Positions 28,248-30,751 of a DNA stretch of 30,751 bases are shown in pieces. The DNA is from Priapulus caudatus. Its lineage: Eukaryota; Priapulida; Priapulimorpha; Priapulimorphida; Priapulidae. The notes beneath the pieces are model-generated. The model did not search any database, was not told the DNA's origin, and saw only the letters and a list, made by a program, of their open reading frames with translations. The DNA lies in the NCBI RefSeq assembly GCF_000485595.1, contig NW_014577751.1, forward strand, positions 108,582 through 139,332. The letters are read 5' to 3'. A program made the position numbers and the translations under genes. How positions within the stretch are numbered: position 1 is the first letter of the stretch; each line of letters starts with the position of its first letter.

Positions 28248-30751
28248 ACTTGTCTTATATACTTGCTGTTAAGGAGAGGTGGAATGTTTACATGTTCATT
28301 ATTGTCGCTTTACAGAGAGCTAGAGCTCACGCCGTCTGAGCTTGATTCTCTCATCGACCACCTGATGGCGCAGCTGACGCACAAGCAGGCGCGCATCCGG
28401 TGCAACGCGGTGCGCACGCTGGGACAGCTGGGCATGGCACGCAGCGACGTTCTCGCAGGTATCATGCCGATGCTCGTAGACGCACAGGTACGCATCGTTA
28501 TCACATCTGACGTATCTCATCGTCAAGGTCCAGGTGTGAATTATTGAGTTTATCGCACCTGGCACGCGTTGTAATACCATATATGTCATTAATACAATAA
28601 TGCCCAGGTATGCATGTGTGGTTATCACACCTGCAGCGTTTGTAGTGAAATATCGTAGATTATATCAACTGATCTGCATTGTGATATCACATATTGATAC
28701 CCAGGTATGTAGTCACAATTATCACACGTGTAAGGTTCATAGCGACATATCGTAGATGATCTCACCTAGCTCATGTTTTAATGCCAAATAAATACTCGGG
28801 TATATATAGATGACGGTATCTCATTTGGCTCGTATTGTAATATCATGTAATTGCACAGTTACAAACCTGTAATTATTATCTCACCTGCGTGGTTCACGAT
28901 GAAACCGTCTCTCCTGCTTCCTGCTTGTGTTTTAATGTCTTATCATCATAGTAAACATATTACGTTATTGACATTATATATTGACATTGTGACATTGACA
29001 TTATACGTTTACATATTTATTATTACATTACATTATGTTATCGTTTATACGATTTCATATAAACACAAATTCATTGTAGAAGTAAACACAATTGAAATCC
29101 AACACGGATGAACAGTGCGTCAGAGAGCGTAGACTGCCACCTGCACAGCTGCTTCTTGGCATTTCTGTGTTGCACAGGTTGACGTAAGGGAGGAGGCGAC
29201 GAGTACGTTCGTCTGTCTTACCGGAGTCAGCAGCAAGTCTGAGCTGATCAACTATTTTGGAAAGATCGGCGTGATGAAGCCCTATGTGAACACAGAGGTG
29301 ATGCTGCAGCTTTCCGGTTAATGACATCATCATACATACACTTCTGTTGCCACTGTCTTTTTTATGTGATCGTTGGTTTTTGAATTTCAAAAACATACAT
29401 TTTTAAAGAAGGGCAAGCCTCAACTGCATATATATTTCAGGCATACATTAAAATTAATATTTAACTAAAGCTGCTGCTTTTATTCGTTGAGTTTGAAAAC
29501 AGTAAAAACAATTAAAAAATCTATGGTAGTAAGTTAATGTTGTAATTACTTAAAAGCGCACTAAGCCCATTGATCATGCAATGTTGACGAATGCTAGAGT
29601 AACTGCATGGCACCTTGTGTAATTAATAAGTACATAACCTACCATTCAAACGTGTATTAGTTTGTCCAATATCACTGCTGCATGGTTACTATGAAATGTC
29701 TAATTGAAATCCGCAGTCCAAGAAATCAGTTGTTTACAGTTTCAAACCGCTGCCGTCGAAGTGGGTGTGATACAGATTTATAGTGCACCGGACATTTTCG
29801 CACGCATGCTCGGCCGTACGCAGTGCTATCATCGGTGATTTGGTAAACACGGACGCTCGTGATAACGAATTTTTTGTCAGGGCTGTCCATGTGCGTCCGT
29901 GATTAGTACGTGTGTTTAACTCCATTTCCATGTTTAGTCCATGACCGTGGTTACACCGCTGACACCTCTATTTCATCTGGCGTCCAAAACATACGGGCCG
30001 CACAAATGTTTACGTCATCGCTTGACTCCTGGATGACATTTACGGCACGTAAATGAATATCAACAACCGATTTCAAGTCTTGCTAGTAATGTAGCCAGCA
30101 GTGATATTGGACAAGCTATAATACGCGTTTGGCTATAAGGTTATGTACTTATTAACTACACAAGGTGCCAGTTACTCTAGCATTCGTCAACATTGCATAA
30201 TCAATGGGCCTATAGCATGATTTTAATGTTCATCTTGCATGTTAGAGAGAATCTGCCCTGAATACGTGTATGACGGCAGCTTCTTCCGTGTTATCGCATC
30301 TATTGTTATTGCATCTGTTTGACGTTAATGATGACTGTTAATTACTCTCCGCTTTGCATAATGTGCTGCCTCTGTTTTCAGGAGGAGGTTCTGTCTGCAC
30401 TGGCAAACAAGTTGCAGCATCAGAGGTCGCCTGAAGGTCATCCCAGCTTCCGTAATACCTTATACAGCTCTGTAGAATATATAAAGCAGCAATCATTGCC
30501 TTGTTTGCTCGTACACTATAGTTATAGATATGTTAATTATTAAAGCCGCACAATGCGCATCCAAACGCTAATTTCTTCAGTACTAGACTAGCAAATACTT
30601 CGTGTCATGCATAATCATACTACCTTATGGCAAAATAAACTCTAGTTCCTCCCATTTCACTGCGCGTTGTCTTATAAAAGGTATTTTGAAAATTCCTCCA
30701 ATGTTTGTTACAGTTTCCCCAACCCCCAAGCAACCGTGCAGCGGTGCCGCG
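2866..30751 (+). CDS. WDR97: WDR97/WDR87-like WD40 + HEAT protein (whole gene, 3' partial)
   Basis: This spliced gene has about 27 exons, most joined by GT-AG introns in matching phase, and encodes about 1,200 residues before running off the window. An N-terminal leader of about 50 residues precedes a long series of WD40 blades with classic tails (RVWN, RIWRL, KVWDL, RIWHV, GTLK). A linker follows with acidic and lysine-rich stretches and a conserved-looking GFIPNSTIRDLLGF segment. The C-terminal part is helical, with HEAT-like AVRTLGQLG. No signal peptide or membrane segment is visible. Such proteins act as scaffolds; relatives are testis- and cilia-linked in vertebrates, so a ciliary or flagellar role is inference. 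The start ATG has a purine at -3 and an in-frame TAA five codons upstream. Exons 14-17 lie in error-rich sequence, and exons 15-17 occur twice around the gap. The symbol is a best family match; WDR87 is the alternative. Confidence 0.62.
3190..3347 (+). CDS. Exon 2, first WD40 blade
   Basis: It opens after TTAG at 3189 and closes at CAGCA|GTAAGA, phase 0 to phase 2. It encodes LTHKFRVNGTLQCVEAL through a blade ending VFTVWSVNRLTDEV. The frame is open throughout while the flanking introns carry stops. Confidence 0.82.
3605..3766 (+). CDS. Exon 3, WD40 blade
   Basis: It starts after TTTCAG and ends at AAATG|GTACGA, phase 2 to phase 2. It encodes YPVRPLVTCLLYIRELLVF and then SLCVFKLDPSSN, a hydrophobic strand pattern typical of a propeller blade. 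Confidence 0.82.
4126..4207 (+). CDS. Exon 4, WD40 blade
   Basis: It starts after CATGCAG and ends at CAGAAT|GTAAGA in phase 0. It encodes LAYNEETGDLMAGGANCFIT followed by WKLTSQN. The pattern of acidic turn, GG and W-K/L matches a WD40 c-d strand. Confidence 0.82.
4278..5107 (+). mobile_element. Non-autonomous hAT-like element, copy 1
   Basis: The element spans 4286-5099. It begins CAGGGCTCGAATTAA and ends with the inverted TTAATTCGAGGCCTG. It sits in a TA dinucleotide tract, so an 8-bp TATATATA duplication on both sides is consistent but not proof. Both ends are rich in GGCAATT and GCCGTC words. The interior holds only short open frames (for example 4297-4752 on the minus strand) with no transposase signature. 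It shares both ends with the element at 15780-17299 in the opposite orientation. The hAT assignment rests on CAGGG termini and 8-bp duplications. Confidence 0.75.
5267..5505 (+). repeat. 48-bp minisatellite, 5 units
   Basis: Five units of 47-48 bp run directly into exon 5. The unit carries GTGTGAATCTGCC, GTGTGTTGGTAGATACGG and GAGCTGTTACTG. Identity between units is high. Each unit has a donor-like TTG|GTAGAT and an acceptor-like TTGGTAG. The last unit diverges (GAGCCATTACGGAG), which is where exon 5 probably starts. The length is divisible by three, so the antisense strand stays open with a 16-residue repeat that is unlikely to be a protein. Confidence 0.9.
5495..5679 (+). CDS. Exon 5, WD40 blade (start uncertain)
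   Basis: The secure part encodes TVCVLLRQNEWVYDIQLYRR, then KLLFVVCDLGLHVIDYTSGQ, ending in phase 2 at ACCCG|GTAGGT. Starting after GGGAG at 5494 gives phase 0, which fits exon 4. The acceptor has a poor pyrimidine tract and lies inside the last unit of the 48-bp array. An extra small exon near 5169-5235 is possible but cannot be joined in frame without a stop. Confidence 0.72.
5697..5907. mobile_element. TA-flanked MITE, 211 bp
   Basis: The termini CTGTATACGC and GCGTATACAG are inverted, and longer subterminal similarity (ATATTTCG against CGAAAAATAT) extends inward. TA flanks both sides, as expected for Tc1/mariner-type MITEs. The interior is rich in GCGAAA/TTTCGC words and has no coding capacity. 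It starts 17 bp inside intron 5. Confidence 0.75.
5910..6372. other. Intron 5, no further feature
   Basis: AT-rich sequence with a short TAGCTATAGCTATA palindromic stretch near 5997. Nothing coding was seen. Confidence 0.6.
6373..6497 (+). CDS. Exon 6, WD40 blade
   Basis: It starts after AATGCAG and ends at ATCACAG|GTGATC, phase 2 to phase 1. It encodes SVFHKRNDYFITGFTDGSIR then VWNCVVFCTMHTFHGHRRAI. This is a textbook blade with DGSIRVWN and the GH dipeptide that opens the next repeat. Confidence 0.9.
6539..7059. mobile_element. MITE with 'CCTTGAA' subterminal repeats, 521 bp
   Basis: The ends TGGTTCGCACAG and CTGTATGAACCA form imperfect inverted repeats. Both halves are packed with CTTGAAAAGTCCTTGAATTT-type words, a pattern known from non-autonomous elements of marine invertebrates and fish. 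Flanking TATACACA and GATACAGA resemble an 8-bp target duplication with two mismatches. The interior (about 6825-6945) carries two copies of a unit of about 65 bp. No transposase is encoded. Confidence 0.65.
7060..7612. other. Rest of intron 6
   Basis: It contains a 32-bp tandem repeat (annotated separately). A stretch near 7345-7400 reads CTCTCCAAACCTTTTAGCCC, which resembles a decayed hAT-type terminus. No coding exon was seen. Confidence 0.4.
7262..7344 (+). repeat. 32-bp tandem repeat, about 2.6 units
   Basis: Units start at 7262, 7294 and 7326 with AAGCAGTGATTGA and GTGGGAAA cores. Differences between units are few, so the expansion is recent. It is intronic. Confidence 0.85.
7613..7701 (+). 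CDS. Exon 7, WD40 blade
   Basis: It starts after CCGGCAG and ends at GAATTG|GTAATA, phase 1 to phase 0. It encodes LEVYGPEHLLFSASKDGTLR followed by IWRLDTFEL, the most diagnostic WD40 blade in the window. Confidence 0.92.
7702..8218. other. Intron 7
   Basis: AT-rich sequence with loosely repeated TGCATGCACA and ATGCATATATAT words at about 7760-7925. No gene or bounded element was seen. Confidence 0.55.
8219..8326 (+). CDS. Exon 8, WD40 blade
   Basis: It starts after TTATAG and ends at AACATG|GTAAGT, phase 0 on both sides. It encodes TQRVDLGEEVLGLGLIGKKQ, then LYYNTSNEVKVWDLNM. Confidence 0.9.
8612..8707 (+). CDS. Exon 9
   Basis: It starts after GGCGCAG and ends at GCGGAG|GTGAGT, phase 0 on both sides. 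It encodes SHRLFCPVNSTVRKMLRVKQ, then KGFPARILFAAE, the link into the next blade. Confidence 0.87.
8831..9032 (+). repeat. Intronic TGACCT-rich minisatellite
   Basis: Higher-order units of about 18-40 bp are built from TTGACCTATG, TTGACCTCAACATTGCA and TTGACCTGTAA. The array covers most of intron 9 and ends 13 bp before exon 10. Several pairs read TGACCT-N5-TGACCT, a DR5 nuclear receptor spacing on the minus strand. Confidence 0.88.
9046..9187 (+). CDS. Exon 10
   Basis: It starts after GTTGCAG and ends at GGCACCG|GTGAGC, phase 0 to phase 1. It encodes DGGVRIVSPASGTLLTMIYP, then MADLQVFTELVYRRRQDAVY. The DGGVRIVSP-SG pattern is a beta-propeller strand typical of the family. Confidence 0.9.
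9188..9300 (+). repeat. CA-rich microsatellite
   Basis: Alternating CACACA and CGCACG words occupy the 5' end of intron 10, including an uninterrupted CA run near 9270-9288. Confidence 0.85.
9445..9545 (+). CDS. Exon 11
   Basis: It starts after TTTCAG and ends at ATCCTG|GTACGT, phase 1 to phase 0. It encodes VMVFSGSSNPCSVSHCLKPS, then HPDTRVLCITDVIL. Confidence 0.85.
9546..9972. other. Intron 11
   Basis: Unique-looking sequence with no open frame of note, no repeat and no element ends. Confidence 0.5.
9973..10141 (+). CDS. Exon 12, WD40 blade
   Basis: It starts after CATGTAG and ends at AGCAACG|GTGCGT, phase 0 to phase 1. It encodes VAPLSDGAMREDAVIFAGHV, then DGQLSLLESDVVVM and a following AHSGEIRML, which begins another blade. 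Confidence 0.88.
10142..10415. other. Intron 12
   Basis: AT-rich sequence with TATAATAATAATATATATG near 10300. Nothing else was seen. Confidence 0.5.
10416..10518 (+). CDS. Exon 13, WD40 blade
   Basis: It starts after GTTGCAG and ends at AACACAG|GTGACT, phase 1 to phase 2. It encodes RDALLVSCATDNMMRIWHVA, then VATDRRVSLSCKH. D-N-M-RIW is the blade signature. Confidence 0.9.
10519..10815 (+). repeat. Degenerate CACAGGTGTGAGATG minisatellite
   Basis: It begins at the exon 13 donor (CACAG|GTGACT) and continues as degenerate units of 15-30 bp with the core CACAGGTGTGAGATG. At least eight further CAGGT words occur, several extended to CAGGTGTGAG. The array therefore carries many copies of a plausible 5' splice site. 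Confidence 0.8.
10816..11402. other. Rest of intron 13
   Basis: Mostly unique sequence. A stretch at 11029-11132 after TTACAG reads as protein-like in one frame (HFERIPTHTLL...), but that frame does not fit the phase left by exon 13; see the rejected list. Confidence 0.4.
11403..11717 (+). repeat. Long CT microsatellite
   Basis: About 315 bp of nearly pure CT dinucleotides with scattered CG interruptions. The long open frames it creates on both strands (Ser/Leu-rich, or Arg/Glu-rich antisense) are artefacts of composition. It ends 46 bp before exon 14 and so forms an extreme pyrimidine tract in the transcript. Confidence 0.95.
11763..11907 (+). CDS. Exon 14 (probable)
   Basis: It starts after CTATCCAG in phase 2, as required by exon 13. 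It encodes CRVLYPHMVLAGIGL, then DVRDRAYWCRFWCWHEID, and ends GDDDH at a weak donor CAC|GTTGGT in phase 0. Joining to exon 15 gives DDDHVTSIAACE, as expected in WD40 proteins where an aspartate-histidine run precedes a blade. Local single-base errors are likely, so residues are approximate. Confidence 0.55.
11908..12610. other. Intron 14, copy A
   Basis: From about 11988 this matches 17918-18517 base for base apart from many one-base indels. No gene or mobile element was seen inside. Confidence 0.6.
12611..12680 (+). pseudogene. Exon 15, copy A (damaged)
   Basis: It corresponds to exon 15 at 18518-18586. Insertions (GGTGATCGTCC against GTGACGTCC) break the frame, and the donor reads CTGAGGGATA in place of CTGAAG|GTATAC. 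The damage is most simply sequencing error, not decay. Confidence 0.75.
12784..14806 (+). repeat. 29-bp minisatellite, about 69 units (copy A)
   Basis: The unit is built from GCAGCCCTAATAGTACAGGT followed by GTTATATAA. Roughly 2.0 kb of it is present, giving about 69 units. Units differ mainly by random one-base indels, as expected of noisy reads. The unit includes GTACAG|GTGTTA, a donor-like word. The matching place in copy B (18665-18750) holds only two to three units. Confidence 0.92.
14807..15464. other. Intron 15, 3' part, copy A
   Basis: It aligns to 18750-19382 of copy B. Unique intronic sequence; no other feature was seen. Confidence 0.6.
15465..15588 (+). CDS. Exon 16, copy A (partly damaged)
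   Basis: It starts after CCGCAG and ends at CATCAG|GTAACA. The first half is intact and encodes LWSHGNQLVREMTFDRS, which joins exon 15's SDGTLK to complete a blade. The second half is frame-shifted relative to copy B, which keeps LQGVCFCSDRGDIIVGF. Each copy is right where the other is wrong, so the true exon is a mixture of the two. Confidence 0.75.
15772..17307 (-). mobile_element. Non-autonomous hAT-like element, copy 2 (only in copy A)
   Basis: The element spans about 15780-17299. Its right end reads TAATTCGAGCCCTG, inverted to the left end CAGCGGCTTGAATTAA. Read on the minus strand, both termini and subterminal GGCAATT/GCCGTCGGTGCCC words match the element at 4286-5099, but the interior is longer and different. 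The flanks GTACGACA and TGACGGACA look like an imperfect 8-bp target duplication. Copy B has the uninterrupted site (TTTACGACCACCATG near 19708). No long open frame is present. Confidence 0.78.
17394..17538 (+). repeat. 33-bp array before exon 17, copy A
   Basis: Three to four units of about 33 bp contain ATGTTGCTCACTGTTGTACC and GTTGATCTTCA. The array runs up to the acceptor, where the last GTTGATCTTCA continues as CAG. Copy B has two units. Confidence 0.85.
17539..17661 (+). pseudogene. Exon 17, copy A (damaged)
   Basis: It aligns with exon 17 at 21878-21992 but has several one-base insertions that break the frame. It ends at the donor-like CTACAG|GTTTAGG. Confidence 0.75.
17645..17892 (+). 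repeat. 28-bp minisatellite, copy A, cut by gap
   Basis: About nine noisy units of CAGCATCCCGCTCAGGTAGG and TTCAATCA run to the N gap. They equal the start of the array at 21978. Confidence 0.85.
17893..17917. other. Assembly gap, 25 N
   Basis: A run of 25 undetermined bases. The left contig ends in a minisatellite and the right contig restarts 5.9 kb earlier in the same locus, so the gap joins two overlapping contigs. Confidence 0.98.
18518..18586 (+). CDS. Exon 15, copy B, WD40 blade
   Basis: It starts after CTACAG and ends at CTGAAG|GTATAC, phase 0 on both sides. It encodes VTSIAACELHQLFATTGSDG followed by TLK. The open frame reads on into the intron, but the donor here joins SDGTLK to LWSHGNQL in exon 16, which fits the family. 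Confidence 0.85.
18665..18750 (+). repeat. 29-bp minisatellite, 2-3 units (copy B)
   Basis: The same unit as 12784-14806, with about three copies, one of them partial, inside intron 15. Confidence 0.9.
18751..19382. other. Intron 15, 3' part, copy B
   Basis: Unique intronic sequence that aligns with 14807-15464. No additional feature was seen. Confidence 0.55.
19383..19502 (+). CDS. Exon 16, copy B (partly damaged)
   Basis: The second half encodes SLQGVCFCSDRGDIIVGF, the RGD-containing strand typical of the last blades in this family. The first half (CTGTGAGAGCCATGCAG...) is shifted relative to copy A and contains a TAA in frame. The donor is blurred (CACGGTTACACC against CATCAG|GTAACA). 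Confidence 0.7.
19758..21750. mobile_element. Insertion of about 2 kb present only in copy B
   Basis: Copy A runs directly from GATGTTAG to CATGTATGTATAT, whereas copy B has about 2 kb between GATGTTAG and GTATGTATATTGC. The insert has a C-rich run at 20214, a G run at 21385 and only short open frames. No clear terminal inverted repeat or transposase was found. It may be a composite of several elements. Borders are accurate to about 10 bp. Confidence 0.6.
21805..21877 (+). repeat. 33-bp array before exon 17, copy B
   Basis: Two units of ATGTTGCTCACTGTTGTA and GTTGATCTT end exactly at the acceptor TTCACAG. Confidence 0.85.
21878..21992 (+). CDS. Exon 17, copy B
   Basis: It starts after TTCACAG and ends at CCGCTCAG|GTAGGT in phase 2. 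It encodes LSQLALPAATYLHTLLTASI, then EDDEAEGPLSFDHSIPLR. The reading frame fits exon 18 well, but needs phase 1 on entry while exon 16 leaves phase 2, so one base is probably wrong in exon 16 or at this start. Confidence 0.78.
21978..23034 (+). repeat. 28-bp splice-donor minisatellite, about 37 units
   Basis: The consensus is CAGCATCCCGCTCAG|GTAGGTTCAATCA with a TTAAACCC variant. The first unit is the last bases of exon 17 (encoding SIPLR) plus its own donor. Each later unit repeats CTCAG|GTAGGT, so dozens of strong 5' splice sites follow the real one. Variation between units is partly read noise. Confidence 0.93.
23035..23364. other. Intron 17, 3' part
   Basis: AT-rich unique sequence with no feature seen. 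An open frame from 23240 is the upstream extension of exon 18 and is not supported by a splice signal. Confidence 0.55.
23365..23606 (+). CDS. Exon 18, linker
   Basis: It starts after TTATAG and ends at GCAACGG|GTAAGC, phase 2 to phase 1. It encodes FDMAEVPSDTIGRVRHTKPA, then a Ser/Pro-rich stretch, LTPEDVACLLGEEEG and an alanine-rich end. It looks disordered and lies after the propeller. Confidence 0.85.
23607..23898. other. Intron 18
   Basis: It includes two close copies of GCAAACAATTATTAAT near 23705-23740. Otherwise featureless. Confidence 0.5.
23899..24072 (+). CDS. Exon 19, linker
   Basis: It starts after TTGCAG and ends at ATCGACG|GTAGGC, phase 1 to phase 1. It encodes ADMTAGQGSEAEVAAAERML, a Gly/Asp-rich middle, then EPLVKPPLPIAIDG. 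Confidence 0.85.
24101..24176 (+). repeat. AGATCTAGAATAATAA tandem repeat
   Basis: About four copies of AGATCTAGAATAAT, with alternating spacing and self-complementary AGATCT/TCTAGA words, just inside intron 19. Confidence 0.85.
24365..24561 (+). CDS. Exon 20, IPNS motif and basic cluster
   Basis: It starts after GCTTCAG and ends at AGCATC|GTAAGT, phase 1 to phase 0. It encodes GFIPNSTIRDLLGFKKPPAP, then QWKPKQLRSVKKRKKVKKSE. The FIPNS segment resembles the conserved post-propeller motif of WDR97-type proteins. The KKRKKVKK cluster could be a nuclear localisation or nucleic-acid/tubulin binding patch. Confidence 0.87.
24562..24942. other. Intron 20 with TA microsatellite
   Basis: TA-rich dinucleotide sequence fills about 24766-24862. 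The rest is unremarkable. Confidence 0.7.
24943..25069 (+). CDS. Exon 21, acidic linker
   Basis: It starts after GTTGCAG and ends at ATAGGAT|GTGAGA, phase 0 to phase 1. It encodes ESEGDPADVIMWASSSEDEI, then EEDDVDECAVSGPP. The Ser-Glu-Asp cluster suggests a CK2-type phosphorylation region. Confidence 0.82.
25070..25421. other. Intron 21 with CT microsatellite
   Basis: A CT-rich tract covers about 25232-25372 and ends 49 bp before exon 22. The predicted open frame through it is compositional. Confidence 0.8.
25422..25627 (+). CDS. Exon 22, linker
   Basis: It starts after TTTTCAG and ends at ACAGAT|GTACGT, phase 1 to phase 0. It encodes IEPHAIPVKIRKVNIRRVLY, then DPSWPTQPEDEG and a Gln/Glu-rich end. 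Confidence 0.85.
25628..26366. other. Intron 22
   Basis: It contains an 83-bp tandem duplication (units from 25937 and 26020, sharing CAGCATGTGTTAGCATGAGA and GGCATGTGAATTA) and the AATTC repeat described separately. No coding sequence. Confidence 0.7.
26186..26222 (-). mobile_element. Possible 3' tail of a LINE or SINE
   Basis: On the minus strand the sequence reads AATAAAGTAATTTGAATTG followed by several TTGAA/GAATT repeats. Short-repeat tails just after AATAAA are typical of non-LTR retrotransposon 3' ends in invertebrates. No body with coding capacity is visible to the right, so it would be a heavily truncated copy. Confidence 0.35.
26367..26536 (+). CDS. Exon 23, start of helical region
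   Basis: It starts after GCCTAG and ends at CTTCACAC|GTGAGC, phase 0 to phase 2. It encodes VDDGIPLLLKEIALESWFPK, then VVKAFLQIMDFVGVGPHKHL and CNYIVRLH. The amphipathic helix pattern suggests the first HEAT/ARM-like helices. Confidence 0.85.
26582..26632 (+). repeat. TA microsatellite
   Basis: TA dinucleotides with a short CACACA interruption at the 5' side of intron 23. Confidence 0.85.
26702..27290. mobile_element. TTAA-flanked inverted-repeat MITE, 581 bp
   Basis: Between TTAA at 26702-26705 and TTAA at 27287-27290 lies an element starting GCAGCATTCTTTGCTCTC and ending with its inverse. The inverted arms are about 147 bp each (26706-26852 and 27140-27286) with few mismatches, around a spacer of about 287 bp. 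TTAA target duplications are typical of piggyBac-type elements, but the tips are not the usual CCC. No transposase. Confidence 0.85.
27414..28210. mobile_element. Foldback element with 270-bp inverted arms
   Basis: The left arm is 27414-27683 and the right arm 27941-28210. I found only about two mismatches between them. The spacer of about 257 bp is itself a weaker inverted repeat (about 27700-27760 against 27847-27905). The element sits between TA tracts, so the exact target duplication cannot be told. Short open frames in the arms mirror one another and are not genes. Confidence 0.88.
28207..28245 (+). repeat. TA microsatellite
   Basis: About 18 TA units directly beside the foldback element, probably its target. 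Confidence 0.9.
28316..28487 (+). CDS. Exon 24, HEAT-like repeat
   Basis: It starts after TTTACAG and ends at GCACAG|GTACGC, phase 2 to phase 0. It encodes ELELTPSELDSLIDHLMAQL, then RIRCNAVRTLGQLGMARSDV. The AVRTLGQLG helix turn is typical of HEAT/armadillo repeats. Confidence 0.9.
28484..28900 (+). repeat. Degenerate array of about 95-120 bp units seeded at exon 24 donor
   Basis: Units begin at the exon donor GCACAG|GTACGC and again at about 28604 (GCCCAG|GTATGC), 28702 (ACCCAG|GTATGT) and, weakly, 28797 and 28854. Each continues with RTTATCACACCTG and AATATCGTAGATKATMTCACCT-type words. Divergence is high, so this is older than the other arrays. Confidence 0.65.
28901..29177. other. Intron 24, 3' part
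   Basis: AT-rich with short GACATTATA repeats near 28970-29005. Nothing coding was seen. Confidence 0.5.
29178..29297 (+). CDS. Exon 25, HEAT-like repeat
   Basis: It starts after GCACAG and ends at ACAGAG|GTGATG, phase 0 on both sides. It encodes VDVREEATSTFVCLTGVSSK, then SELINYFGKIGVMKPYVNTE. VR-EA-at the start continues the HEAT pattern of exon 24. Confidence 0.85.
29298..29555. other. Intron 25, 5' part
   Basis: Low-complexity AT-rich sequence with no feature seen. Confidence 0.5.
29556..30218. mobile_element. Inverted-repeat element, about 660 bp
   Basis: The left part, from GCGCACTAAGCCCATTGA to about 29715, is inverted as the right part, from about 30066 to TCAATGGGCCTATAGCATGA, at roughly 85 percent identity by eye. 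Shared words include GCAATGTTGACGAATGCTAG and CACCTTGTGTA. The divergence makes it older than the other two foldback elements. No coding capacity or clear target duplication. Confidence 0.78.
30382..30436 (+). CDS. Exon 26 (3' end uncertain)
   Basis: It starts after TTTTCAG in phase 0 and encodes EEVLSALANKLQHQRSPE. It ends either at GAAG|GTCATC (30436) or at TTCC|GTAATA (30451); both leave phase 1. Confidence 0.7.
30452..30713. other. Intron 26
   Basis: AT-rich with no feature seen. Confidence 0.45.
30714..30751 (+). CDS. Exon 27, cut by window edge
   Basis: It follows TTACAG and, in the phase set by exon 26, reads SPTPKQPCSGAA to the window end. This is short, so it rests on the splice site, phase and composition only. 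Confidence 0.45.

Overview
The window is animal nuclear DNA, most likely from a marine invertebrate with a highly heterozygous, intron-rich genome. The evidence is one long spliced gene with about 27 short exons joined by GT-AG introns in compatible phase, plus dense MITE-like DNA transposons and minisatellites. The exact phylum cannot be read from the sequence. No bacterial-style operon, CRISPR array, rRNA or tRNA gene was seen.

One plus-strand gene dominates, from an ATG at 2866 off the right edge at 30751. About 1,200 residues are encoded here. Exons 1-16 (2866 to about 19500) encode a long beta-propeller region with WD40-type signatures (DGSIRVWN, DGTLRIWRLDTFEL, VKVWDLN, NMMRIWHV, SDGTLK, RGDIIVGF). 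Exons 17-22 encode an acidic and basic linker. Exons 23-26 encode an alpha-helical HEAT/armadillo-like region. This layout and the motif order match the WDR97/WDR87 family of large WD-repeat proteins; the exact orthologue is an inference.

Layout: 1-2865 is upstream non-coding DNA. 2866-11907 holds exons 1-14, with DNA transposons in introns. 11908-17892 is an indel-rich stretch holding a damaged copy of exons 15-17, a roughly 2-kb 29-bp minisatellite and a hAT-like insertion. 17893-17917 is an assembly gap (25 N). 17918 to about 22140 repeats the same locus with different transposon content and repeat length, which looks like an unmerged second haplotype. 21993-23034 is a 28-bp minisatellite. 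23365-30751 holds exons 18-27, with three large inverted-repeat elements in introns.

The most unusual signal is that several intronic tandem arrays start exactly at a splice junction and copy it. The 28-bp array after exon 17 repeats CTCAG|GTAGGTT dozens of times, and the arrays after exons 13 and 24 repeat CAG|GTGTGAG and CAG|GTATG. Arrays before exons 5, 10 and 17 run up to or into the acceptor. Also notable are an occupied/empty allele pair for a hAT-like element, a nearly perfect 270-bp inverted repeat, and an intronic array of TGACCT direct repeats with 5-bp spacing.
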